Position numbers and translations under genes: made by a program. From assembly GCA_003489165.1 (NCBI GenBank), contig DNJG01000123.1, positions 1-7,075 of the forward strand: 7,075 bases of DNA, read 5' to 3'. This document shows, in pieces, positions 1 to 6,566 of the stretch. Numbering within the stretch: position 1 is the first letter of the stretch; each line of letters opens with the position of its first letter. The notes under the pieces are model-generated. The model did not search any database. It was not told the DNA's origin and saw only the letters and a program-made list of their open reading frames with translations. Source of the DNA: Nitrospinota bacterium. GTDB lineage: Bacteria > Nitrospinota > Nitrospinia > UBA9942.

Positions 1-1374
1 TCAGGGATATTGAGGATGATGCACGATTGCGGCGTCCTGAAAAGGTTTGTCAGGGAGTTTGAGGATATCTCATTTTTTTCAAACTGCGACCTCTATCACA
101 AATTTACTGTGGATGAGCATACACTTAGAAGTTTGGAGCATTTAGAAGGGCTTTCTATTTCAAATGGAGATGAGATAGAGTTAAAGAAGATTTATAAAAG
201 TATTATCGACAGCACGGCATTAAAAATTGCGACCCTCCTGCATGATATTGGAAAGAGAGATTCACCGGGCCATAGTGAGAGGGGAAGAGAGATTGCAGCT
301 TCTTTATTAAAGAAATGGGGTATGGAAGCTGTCACTGATACAGTGGTGATGCTTATTGGAAATCATCTCATTATGAATCAGATTGCCCTTAGAAGGGACA
401 TGCACGATGAAAAGACGATTACAGAATTTTGCAAGAAGGTGGAAGGGATTGAGAATTTGAAGATGCTGTATCTCCTCACCTATGCCGATTTAAGTGCTGT
501 AGGAACTGATATATGGACAAACTGGAAGTCTGCCCTTCTATGGGAATTGTATTTAAAGGCATATGAGTATTTCAGCAAGGGAGAAGATGAGAGAATTTCA
601 GACAGGTCGTTGATAGATAAAAAGCAAAAAGAAATCCTTGCACTGATTGATAATGAATTGGATAGGGACAAGGCTAAAAAACATTTCTCATCCATGCCGG
701 GAAAATATATCCTATCCACATCCCCTGAGAGGATTTTGAGGCATATAAGGCTTGCCGGTGAGTTAGACAGCAAAAAACTCGTTATAAAGTATTTTCAAAA
801 TACAGAGGTGGGCTATACAGAGCTGATGGTATGCACTGTGGGCAAGGCTGGGGTCTTTTCAAGGATAGCAGGGACACTTACATCAAAGAATATAAACATA
901 CTCGGCGCCCAGATATACACAAGGCTTGATGGTGTTGCAATAGATACACTTCAGGTTTCAACTATAGAAGGAAAATTGATATTGGATGAAGGGATGCTTA
1001 AGAGGTTTGAAGATGACCTCCTCCATGTATTGGAAGGGGAGAGGAGCGTAGAGGAGCTTCTTTCAGCAAAACAGAGGCTTAATATTCCACAGGAGAGGGG
1101 AGGTTTTAGAACCCCTACAAGGGTAGAGATAGATAATACCCTATCTGATACACATACAATTATAGAAATAATAACGATGGATAGATTAGGTGTCCTGTAT
1201 GATATAACACGAACACTATTTAATCTTGGATTAAATATATATATTGCAAAAATTTCTACTGAAGGAAGGACAGCAATAGATGTGTTTTATGTAACAGAGA
1301 TAAATGGAGGGAAGGTTTTAGAGGAGGGCAAATTAGAGGCGGCAAAAAATTCTCTGCTAAAGGCGCTGGCATGA
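1..1374 (+). CDS. glnD: Bifunctional PII uridylyltransferase/uridylyl-removing enzyme GlnD, C-terminal part (5' end outside window)
   Basis: GlnD attaches UMP to, and removes it from, the PII signal protein in response to glutamine, and so sets nitrogen assimilation. The frame is open from base 1, and the N-terminal nucleotidyltransferase domain is missing, so the gene starts upstream; the ATG at 10 is internal. Counting from that ATG, the HD (UMP-removing) domain shows DEHTL near residues 35-39, LLHDIGK at 76-82, a GNH at 117-119 and YADLSAVG at 158-165. Two ACT domains follow, at about 270-345 (TVGKAGVFSRIAGTL) and 382-454 (TMDRLGVLYDITRTL), as expected for glutamine sensing. HD followed by ACT-ACT is the standard GlnD order, and a RelA-type protein would differ. 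The TGA stop overlaps the phoH ATG in an ATGA, which points to translational coupling in one operon. A PII gene is not visible here. Confidence 0.95.
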   Translation, partial: SGILRMMHDCGVLKRFVREFEDISFFSNCDLYHKFTVDEHTLRSLEHLEGLSISNGDEIELKKIYKSIIDSTALKIATLLHDIGKRDSPGHSERGREIAASLLKKWGMEAVTDTVVMLIGNHLIMNQIALRRDMHDEKTITEFCKKVEGIENLKMLYLLTYADLSAVGTDIWTNWKSALLWELYLKAYEYFSKGEDERISDRSLIDKKQKEILALIDNELDRDKAKKHFSSMPGKYILSTSPERILRHIRLAGELDSKKLVIKYFQNTEVGYTELMVCTVGKAGVFSRIAGTLTSKNINILGAQIYTRLDGVAIDTLQVSTIEGKLILDEGMLKRFEDDLLHVLEGERSVEELLSAKQRLNIPQERGGFRTPTRVEIDNTLSDTHTIIEIITMDRLGVLYDITRTLFNLGLNIYIAKISTEGRTAIDVFYVTEINGGKVLEEGKLEAAKNSLLKALA

Positions 1375-2354
1375 AAAAAAAGGAAAGCAAAAGAGAGATA
1401 ACCATTAAAGAGACCTCTCATTTGTCCGAGATATTTGGGATAAATGATGAGCATTTGAGGTATATTGAGGATAAATTTAAGGTCAAAATCACTACACGCG
1501 GAAACCACATAGGCATTACAGGGGATGATGATCCTGTATTAAGGGTTGAGAGGCTTTTAACCCAGTTGGAATTGCTGATATCTGAAGGGTTTTCTCTTAA
1601 AAGCGGAGACTTGAGATTCATAATCAGGCTCTTCCTTGACGATAAAGATGCAGATGTCCGAGAGATATTCTCAGAGAAGATACAGGTTTATACAGAAAAG
1701 AGATTTATAACCCCCAAAAGCCTAAGCCAGAAGGAGTATGTATATGCTGTAGAAAAATATGACCTTGTATTCGGCATTGGTCCCGCAGGAACAGGCAAGA
1801 CCTATCTGGCAATGGCTATGGCTATGTCAGGGCTTATGAAAAAGAAATTTAGCCGCATAATCCTTGCCCGCCCTGCCGTTGAGGCAGGGGAAAAACTTGG
1901 TTTTCTGCCGGGAGATTTATACGATAAGATAAACCCGTATTTGAGACCTCTTTATGATGCACTTTATGATATGATGGATTTTGAAAAGGCACAGAAGCTT
2001 GTTGAGAAGGGGCTTATTGAAATAGCACCTCTTGCATATATGAGGGGGAGGACTCTCAATGATTCATTTATAATACTTGATGAGGCACAGAATGCCACAT
2101 CTGAACAGATGAAGATGTTTCTGACAAGGCTTGGGTTTAATTCAAAGGCTGTGATTACAGGCGATATAACACAGGTTGACCTCCCTCATGGAAAGGGTTC
2201 AGGACTTGTTGAGGTTCAGAATATATTGAGTGATATTGAGGGGATAAGGTTTATATATTTCTCGGAAAGAGATGTAATCAGGCATGAACTGGTTCAGTCC
2301 ATAATTAAGGCTTATGAGAGACATGGGACAAAAGCAAGAAACGGGGACAGATGA
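1371..2354 (+). CDS. phoH: PhoH family P-loop ATPase with N-terminal KH-like domain
   Basis: This cytoplasmic PhoH/YbeZ family protein is a predicted RNA-associated ATPase, usually encoded beside ybeY and thought to act with it in rRNA and RNA processing; the exact reaction is not settled for the family. At 327 residues it has the usual length. Residues about 25-55 resemble the KH-like N-terminal region (HLRYIEDKFKVKITTRG). The ATPase domain follows, with Walker A GPAGTGKT at 137-144, the conserved ARPAVEAGEKLGFLPGD block at 166-182, Walker B FIILDEAQN at 233-241 and VITGDITQVDLP at 261-272. The start overlaps the glnD stop as ATGA, with only a weak ribosome site, consistent with coupling. 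Its TGA overlaps the next gene's ATG in the same way. The order phoH, 7TM-HD gene, ybeY matches the arrangement known from Bacillus (phoH-yqfF-ybeY). Confidence 0.95.
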   Translation: MKKKESKREITIKETSHLSEIFGINDEHLRYIEDKFKVKITTRGNHIGITGDDDPVLRVERLLTQLELLISEGFSLKSGDLRFIIRLFLDDKDADVREIFSEKIQVYTEKRFITPKSLSQKEYVYAVEKYDLVFGIGPAGTGKTYLAMAMAMSGLMKKKFSRIILARPAVEAGEKLGFLPGDLYDKINPYLRPLYDALYDMMDFEKAQKLVEKGLIEIAPLAYMRGRTLNDSFIILDEAQNATSEQMKMFLTRLGFNSKAVITGDITQVDLPHGKGSGLVEVQNILSDIEGIRFIYFSERDVIRHELVQSIIKAYERHGTKARNGDR

Positions 2355-4816
2355 AAAAAATCGGGAAGATTATTAATTTAAAAAATTTCAGGAAAGGTGA
2401 AACGATAGAGAAGCCAGTATCAGGTGTCGCTCCTGAAGGCAAAAATACTATATTTCTTCTGCTGATTGCTATTAGTATGACTGCAGCCATCACCTTTATT
2501 TTAGCCCCGACCTTTAAATCTGATTATGCAAACTTAAAAGCAGGTGATATAGCATCAAAGAATATCAGGGCAACAGAAGACCTTCTCATAGAAGATAAAA
2601 CATCCACGACGAAGATTAAGAAAAGGGCTGAAGAAACCTCGCCTGATGTCTATGACTTTGATACAAAACTGACAAAAGATATTATAAATAGGGTTTCTAC
2701 TGCCTTTGACCTCATGGCAAAATTCTATAAAGTGAATATTCCAGATATATACGAGATGCTTAAGGCGGAAGAGGAGAAGACAGAAATTGATATGGAGGCA
2801 TCAGGGAAGGGCAAAAAGAGGTTAAGCAGAGAAATGGCCTTCAGGTTGAATAAATTTGAAAGCTCTGAAGAATTCAGGGCAAAGGAGCTGGAGTTTCAGG
2901 CTATTCTGAAGACAGAGCTTTCTGACAAGAGTTTTAAGGCATTGAGATGGCATCATTATAAAAAGGAAATAAAGGACAATATTAACAGCTTTATCTCCCA
3001 GATAATGGAGATAGGTGTTGTTGGGAGTATGGAATTTGTAAACATGGACAAAGGGATACTCTTAAGAGAGATAGGGGCTGACACAGAGAGAGTGCTATCC
3101 GATGCCAATTCCATTATTGATATAAGACAGGCTAATGAGCTCTTACAAAGGCTTGTAGAGGAGAATATACCCGCCGAACACAAATCTCTACAGGGTGTTA
3201 TCAGCTATATATGCCAAAAATTAATTCAGCCAAATCTAACATTCAATAAAAATGAGACAGAAAAGAGAAGGGCAGAGGCGGTGGAGAGGGAAAAACCTGT
3301 TTTCTACCAGATAAAAAAGGGCGAGATGATAATAAGAGAAGGCGGGAGGGTTATGGAAGAGCATCTCTTAAAATTAGAAGCGCTAAGCTCAAAGCAGGTA
3401 AGTGCGAGCTCAGTCATGGCAATAGCGGGACACTCAATGCTTGTATTTCTCTTCCTGTATCTATTTTGGATATATCTTAAAAGATTTAAACACTCGTTGA
3501 CATTTGACAGGCAGAGCCTCCTTCTCCTCGGACTTATACTTATATTAAATATTACAGGGGCAAAACTCTTTATAACTATATTTAATGCTATAGGCTACAC
3601 AGGGTCAATAGAGGTTTCATCTTATATATATGCCGTTCCATTTGCAGTTGGTTCTATGCTTGTTGCAATATTATTTGAAGTGGATATTGCATTGATATTT
3701 TCACTTTTAAATTCATTTTTAATAGGATTTTTGATAAAGGATGGTTTTTCATATTCACTTGTATCATTGGCAGGGGGTTTAATTACAGCCTATAGGGCAA
3801 ATCAATACAAAAAGAGGTCTTTTATATTAAAGACCGGACTTATGGTTAGCATTGCCAATGCAGTTACAATAATCCCGCTGGATTTGATAAATAACACACT
3901 AATCTCTAAGACAGGTTTTTATGATGTGGTATTCGGGCTCATAGGAGGGGTCATTGTTGCAATAATTGTATCAGGCGCCCTCCCATTGATAGAGTCCATA
4001 TTCCATGTTACATCTGACATAAAGCTCCTTGAGTTGTCTGATTTGAATCACCCTCTCCTCTCTGAGCTTGTAGTTCAGGCACCGGGGACATACCATCACA
4101 GCATAATTGTCGGCAATCTTGCAGAGGATGCAGCAGAGGCAATAGGGGCAAATCCCCTCTTTGCAAGAGTAGCGTCTTATTTCCACGATATAGGCAAGAT
4201 GAAGAAGCCCGAATATTTCATAGAAAACCAGCATGGCAATATCAATAAGCATGATGGACTTGCACCGAGCATGAGCAGCCTTATTCTTATATCTCATATA
4301 AAAGACGGAGTAGACCTTGCAAAATCGCACAGATTAATCCCAAAGATAATAGATATAATAAAAGAGCATCATGGGACAGGTCTGATTACATATTTTTATA
4401 ACAAGGCAAAAGAAATGGAGGACCCTTCCCTCCGTGCGGTAAGGGAAGAAGATTTCAGATACTCTGGCCCTAAGCCAAACACAAAGGAATCTGCAATAGT
4501 ATTACTTGCGGATTCAGTTGAGGCGGCGTCAAGAACACTTGATGAGCCTACGCCATCCCGGCTAAGAGGGCTTGTCCAGAAGATAATAGATGATAAATTC
4601 ATAGACGGACAGTTAGACCACAGCAATCTGACATTAAACGACCTTCACAAGATAACAAATAGTTTTGTTAGGATATTGACAGGCATATTCCATTACAGGA
4701 TTGAGTATCCTGAAATAGATAGTGATAAAGAAGAGAGGACAGGGCTACATGCAAGTAATGATTCAGAACCACAGCCGCACAAAGATAGACCGACAGAGAG
4801 TAAAAAGGCGGGTTAG
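2351..4816 (+). CDS. pgpH: 7TM receptor with intracellular HD hydrolase, predicted cyclic di-AMP phosphodiesterase (PgpH/YqfF)
   Basis: Members of this family are inner-membrane proteins that sense an unknown extracytoplasmic signal and degrade cyclic di-AMP with a cytoplasmic HD domain. Of the 821 residues, one membrane segment lies at about 33-52. A large helical extracytoplasmic domain (7TMR-HDED type) follows to about 350. About seven hydrophobic segments lie between 356 and 550 (for example 356-376, 388-412, 425-442 and 526-550). The HD domain starts near 578 with PGTYHHSIIVGNLAEDAAE. It has FHDIGK at 611-616, EHHGT at 672-676 and LLADSVEAASRTL at 718-730; these supply the metal-binding His and Asp residues. 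The HD domain looks intact, so an active enzyme is likely. The start overlaps the phoH stop (ATGA) and is preceded by GGGGA. The last ~30 residues are a hydrophilic, low-conservation tail that runs into the start of ybeY. Confidence 0.94.
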   Translation: MKKIGKIINLKNFRKGETIEKPVSGVAPEGKNTIFLLLIAISMTAAITFILAPTFKSDYANLKAGDIASKNIRATEDLLIEDKTSTTKIKKRAEETSPDVYDFDTKLTKDIINRVSTAFDLMAKFYKVNIPDIYEMLKAEEEKTEIDMEASGKGKKRLSREMAFRLNKFESSEEFRAKELEFQAILKTELSDKSFKALRWHHYKKEIKDNINSFISQIMEIGVVGSMEFVNMDKGILLREIGADTERVLSDANSIIDIRQANELLQRLVEENIPAEHKSLQGVISYICQKLIQPNLTFNKNETEKRRAEAVEREKPVFYQIKKGEMIIREGGRVMEEHLLKLEALSSKQVSASSVMAIAGHSMLVFLFLYLFWIYLKRFKHSLTFDRQSLLLLGLILILNITGAKLFITIFNAIGYTGSIEVSSYIYAVPFAVGSMLVAILFEVDIALIFSLLNSFLIGFLIKDGFSYSLVSLAGGLITAYRANQYKKRSFILKTGLMVSIANAVTIIPLDLINNTLISKTGFYDVVFGLIGGVIVAIIVSGALPLIESIFHVTSDIKLLELSDLNHPLLSELVVQAPGTYHHSIIVGNLAEDAAEAIGANPLFARVASYFHDIGKMKKPEYFIENQHGNINKHDGLAPSMSSLILISHIKDGVDLAKSHRLIPKIIDIIKEHHGTGLITYFYNKAKEMEDPSLRAVREEDFRYSGPKPNTKESAIVLLADSVEAASRTLDEPTPSRLRGLVQKIIDDKFIDGQLDHSNLTLNDLHKITNSFVRILTGIFHYRIEYPEIDSDKEERTGLHASNDSEPQPHKDRPTESKKAG

Positions 4817-5210
4817 CCATATATTTAAAAAACTTGGCTATTTGAAAAGTGAGATTAGTATCCTCTTCATTGATGATATAGAGATGAGGGTTTTGAATAA
4901 GAGATATAGAGGAAAGGATAAGACAACCGATGTCCTCTCATTTTCCCAGATAGATGGATATAAAAACTCCAAACTCCGAACTCTGAACACCGAACTTCTT
5001 CTTGGTGATGTTGTAATATCCGTTGAGACAGCTAAAAGACAGGCAAAAGAGAGGGGGCACTCTTTTAACAGAGAGGTATTAATTCTTTTGACACATGGCA
5101 TACTTCATCTCCTTGGCTACGACCATGAAGGTGATAGAAAAAAGGCAGTGGAGATGAGAAGAAAGGAAAAAGAGTTAATGAGTTTAGGAGTTTCGGAGTT
5201 AGGGAGTTAA
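4749..5210 (+). CDS. ybeY: Endoribonuclease/rRNA maturation factor YbeY
   Basis: YbeY is a conserved metal-dependent protein involved in 16S rRNA maturation and ribosome quality control. The product is 153 residues if it begins at ATG 4749. A longer frame opens at 4722, but the family normally starts with a short beta strand as in MQVMIQNHS, and a GAGG lies at 4735-4738, about ten bases before this ATG; ATG 4758 is the alternative. The signature HGILHLLGYDH is present, giving the three metal-binding histidines at about 116, 120 and 126. RGKDKTTDVLSF near 54-65 is also typical. The start lies 68 bases inside the end of pgpH in another frame, so the two are probably co-translated. Two parts look added by repeat DNA: about ten residues in the loop after DVLSFSQIDG, and the last six or so residues (VSELGS). 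Neither disturbs the core motifs, so function is probably kept. Confidence 0.93.
   Translation: MQVMIQNHSRTKIDRQRVKRRVSHIFKKLGYLKSEISILFIDDIEMRVLNKRYRGKDKTTDVLSFSQIDGYKNSKLRTLNTELLLGDVVISVETAKRQAKERGHSFNREVLILLTHGILHLLGYDHEGDRKKAVEMRRKEKELMSLGVSELGS
4962..4998 (+). repeat. Degenerate AACTCC-type repeat lying in frame within ybeY
   Basis: The stretch holds tandem-like units AACTCC, AACTCCGAACT, CTGAACACCGAACTT. It encodes roughly KNSKLRTLNTEL between the conserved DVLSF and LGDVVIS blocks of YbeY, a loop that varies in length in the family. Its sequence type (ACTCC/GAACT) matches the right arm of the hairpin after ybeY and is unlike the surrounding coding sequence. I infer a short dispersed element inserted in frame. 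Chance low complexity cannot be excluded. Confidence 0.5.
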
Positions 5211-5256
5211 AGTCCATCCCCACTCTCCAACTCCTTAACTTTTTGACTCCTCAACT
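5181..5256. repeat. Imperfect inverted repeat (hairpin) covering the ybeY 3' end and the ybeY-HIT gap
   Basis: The left arm (5181-5208) and right arm (5229-5256) are each 28 bases. By eye they pair at 21 of 28 positions, in two blocks of 10/11 and 11/12 split by a 5x5 internal loop, around a 20-base loop. Each arm is itself built from AGGAGTT/AACTCC units. The left arm encodes the last YbeY residues and contains its TAA; the right arm ends five bases before the HIT start codon. There is no T-run after it, so it does not look like a simple intrinsic terminator. It resembles the in-gene repeat at 4962-4998 and is probably a second copy of the same degenerate family. Confidence 0.7.
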
Positions 5257-5261
5257 TATAT

Positions 5262-5753
5262 ATGAAAACACTCTGGGCGCCGTGGAGAATCAGCTACCTT
5301 GATACTCCACAAGATAATAACTGTATCTTCTGCGATAAGCCGAAGGATACCAAAGATAAGGAAAATTTTATCCTCTACAGGGGTAAATTATCATTTGTCA
5401 TGATGAATCTATACCCCTATAACAATGGTCATTTGATGGTTTCACCCTACAAACATATTCCATCAATAACAAAATTAGAGAGTGAAGACCTCTTTGACCT
5501 TCTTAAGGTGACGCAGATTTCTACACAGATTCTTGAAAATGTATTCAATCCCGGCGGTTTTAATATAGGAATGAATATCGGGAAATCAGGCGGTGCAGGT
5601 TTTGCAGACCATGTGCATATACATATAGTTCCACGATGGAGTGGCGATACCAATTTTATGCCTGTCCTGTCTGAAACAAAGGTAATGCCCGAACACCTGA
5701 ATTCAACTTACGAAAAACTCCTGCCATCATTTAAGGATATTAAACCTAAATAG
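5262..5753 (+). CDS. HIT (histidine triad) family protein, Ap4A hydrolase/phosphorylase-like
   Basis: HIT proteins bind nucleotides and hydrolyse or transfer nucleoside phosphates through a histidine triad; diadenosine polyphosphates are likely substrates here, but this is inferred from subfamily resemblance. The 163-residue product begins LWAPWRISYL and has a CIFC zinc-type pair at residues 21 and 24. It has the NGHLMVSPYKHI block at 55-66 and the triad HVHIHIVPRW at 117-126, with His 117, 119 and 121 present. The C-terminal NFMPVLSETKVMPE is typical of the bacterial Ap4A-phosphorylase-like branch. The start is supported by the conserved LWAPWR immediately after it. No Shine-Dalgarno is seen: the preceding bases are the right arm of a hairpin followed by TATAT. 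Same strand and a 51-base gap after ybeY suggest it ends the operon. Confidence 0.92.
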   Translation: MKTLWAPWRISYLDTPQDNNCIFCDKPKDTKDKENFILYRGKLSFVMMNLYPYNNGHLMVSPYKHIPSITKLESEDLFDLLKVTQISTQILENVFNPGGFNIGMNIGKSGGAGFADHVHIHIVPRWSGDTNFMPVLSETKVMPEHLNSTYEKLLPSFKDIKPK

Positions 5754-5760
5754 AAATTAT

Positions 5761-5770
5761 CTGTCGACAG
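5761..5770. repeat. Perfect 10-base palindrome CTGTCGACAG
   Basis: This palindrome lies seven bases after the HIT stop codon. It has no loop and no T-run after it, so it is not a convincing terminator. It could be a protein-binding site or chance, and nothing else in the window repeats it. Confidence 0.3.
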
Positions 5771-5786
5771 GCTGTGTGAAAAGTCT

Positions 5787-5878
5787 CTAAATGTCACCCT
5801 GAACTGGTTTCAGGGTCTCGTAATCAAACATCTCCCACATCTCAACCTCAAGTGCATAAGAAATAAGCACATTTCTTA
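5787..5878. repeat. Probable dispersed repeat in the convergent HIT-vapC spacer, with two hairpins
   Basis: This spacer contains two perfect 8-base stems. One is ACCCTGAA 5796-5803 with TTCAGGGT 5809-5816; the other is TAAGAAAT 5857-5864 with ATTTCTTA 5871-5878, which overlaps the vapC stop. The CACCCTGAAC...TTTCAGGGT core resembles a dispersed bacterial repeat that, read on the minus strand, gives ETLK-VQGD peptides; this is recollection, not a search. On the minus strand one frame is open from a TAA near 5932 down to a TAG at 5787-5789. It reads in part LRNVLISYALEVEMW and then ETLKPVQGDI. It has no credible start or ribosome site, so I treat it as repeat-encoded rather than as a gene. Positioned between convergent genes, the first hairpin could also slow transcription from either side. 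Confidence 0.5.
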
Positions 5879-6321
5879 GAGGAGAGAGTTCTCTGGATTC
5901 AATATTAAAAGTTCTTCGGCTTTAGCAATATTACAAAGCCTTTGGTCGGAGGAAACAAATGTCAGACCAGCTAATGGAATGTTTAATGCTACCGCCAACT
6001 GAATACTATCAATAGGCTTCATATACCGTTTTATAATAAAGCTCTCAGCCTTAATAATATCTATAGATGTAATATCTAAAATCTAATACCAAGAGTATTT
6101 ATATCCCGATAAAAGAACGAGCGTTGAAGGTAAAACTGTTCTTCTGTAGTGATTTTATCAATCTCAGATAATCTTTTAAGGTTTGAGACAACCTCAATGA
6201 TAGTTAGAGACGAAATAAAGACTGGCTCGTTAGTATCTTCAAGTATCTGGCAAACAAGGTCTGTGCCTTGTTCAGGCTGGTATCTCTTAAAAAGAGCACT
6301 TGTATCAATAAAAAATGGCAT
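5876..6321 (-). pseudogene. vapC: PIN-domain toxin (VapC-like), frameshifted
   Basis: VapC toxins are PIN-fold ribonucleases that cleave tRNA or rRNA and are held inactive by a cognate antitoxin. The first frame begins MPFFIDTSALFKRYQPEQG at 6321 and stops at a TAG (6076-6078) after 81 residues. It contains Asp6 and Glu43 (SSLTIIEVV) of the acidic site. The rest of the PIN domain continues in the -1 frame from about 6076 down to a TAA at 5876-5878, with PIDSIQLAVAL, FVSSDQRLCNIAKAEELLILNP. Adding one T to the T4 run (plus-strand A4 at 6078-6081) would restore a continuous protein of about 148 residues, the normal VapC length. The truncated product lacks the later acidic residues and should be inactive. 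It lies three bases after the vapB stop, with GGGG just before its ATG. A base-calling or assembly error at the homopolymer is the main alternative to real decay. Confidence 0.85.
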
Positions 6322-6324
6322 CCC

Positions 6325-6498
6325 CTATCGCCCTTCCCTTTCTTCAATAACCCTTTTAGAAAGAGAAATGCCAATATTTGATAAGCTCTGCTGTATATCC
6401 TTTAAAGAAATATTCACTCGTGGCTGTTTCTTGAGATATTTATGGAGTTTTGAACTCACATATGTCTGGACTAAAGTTTTTTCAGCAACTTTTGGCAT
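6325..6498 (-). CDS. vapB: Putative VapB-like antitoxin
   Basis: This small 57-residue protein is encoded directly upstream of the PIN toxin, with three bases between the two, which is the usual antitoxin-first order. The start is set at ATG 6498 (MPKVAEKTLVQTYVSS) because a full AGGAGGTG lies just before it; an upstream TTG at 6522 would place that ribosome site inside the gene. The N-terminal part (KTLVQTYVSSKLHKYLKK) could form a strand-helix DNA-binding region of the ribbon-helix-helix kind. The charged C-terminus (SLSKRVIEEREGR) would be the toxin-binding tail; both assignments are inferred. I do not recognise the exact family, and the antitoxin call rests mainly on position and size. 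Its own promoter is visible upstream. If vapC is really broken, this antitoxin has no active partner in the window. Confidence 0.7.
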   Translation of the reverse strand: MPKVAEKTLVQTYVSSKLHKYLKKQPRVNISLKDIQQSLSNIGISLSKRVIEEREGR

Positions 6499-6508
6499 GG
6501 TTATAAAC

Positions 6509-6516
6509 CACCTCCT
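6509..6516 (-). promoter_or_regulatory. Ribosome binding site AGGAGGTG of vapB
   Basis: A near-complete complement of the 16S 3' end lies ten bases before ATG 6498. It decides that ATG over the upstream TTG. Confidence 0.75.
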
Positions 6517-6525
6517 ACTCAATCA

Positions 6526-6554
6526 AGTCTATCAAAGGGAAAGGAAAAAGTCAA
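6526..6554 (-). promoter_or_regulatory. Predicted sigma70 promoter of vapBC
   Basis: On the minus strand, TTGACT (6554-6549) and TAGACT (6531-6526) are separated by 17 bases. They match the -35 consensus at 5/6 and the -10 consensus at 4/6. Transcription would begin near 6519, about twenty bases before the vapB ATG, leaving just enough room for the AGGAGGTG ribosome site. Type II antitoxins often repress their own promoter, but I see no clear operator palindrome. Confidence 0.5.
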
Positions 6555-6566
6555 AATAGCCCTCTT

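Noticed and set aside
3971..4330. 119-codon minus-strand open frame inside pgpH
   Set aside because: It is opposite the conserved HD domain of PgpH and has a cysteine-rich, shadow-type composition.
4722..4748. Longer YbeY from ATG 4722
   Set aside because: The nine extra residues do not fit the family N-terminus, and the GAGG at 4735-4738 fits ATG 4749.
5209..5261. Intrinsic terminator between ybeY and the HIT gene
   Set aside because: The stem is AT-rich, interrupted and without a following T-run; the HIT gene would also lose its only apparent promoter source.
6074..6084. Programmed ribosomal frameshift in vapC
   Set aside because: The T4 run before the TAG is not a good -1 slippery heptamer, and programmed shifts are not expected in VapC; mutation or a sequencing error is simpler.
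6325..6522. Longer vapB starting at TTG 6522
   Set aside because: The AGGAGGTG ribosome site would then lie inside the coding region; ATG 6498 is properly spaced from it.
6149..6559. 136-codon plus-strand open frame
   Set aside because: It runs antisense across the vapB and vapC genes, has no family-like motifs, and the minus-strand frames there are clearly protein-like.
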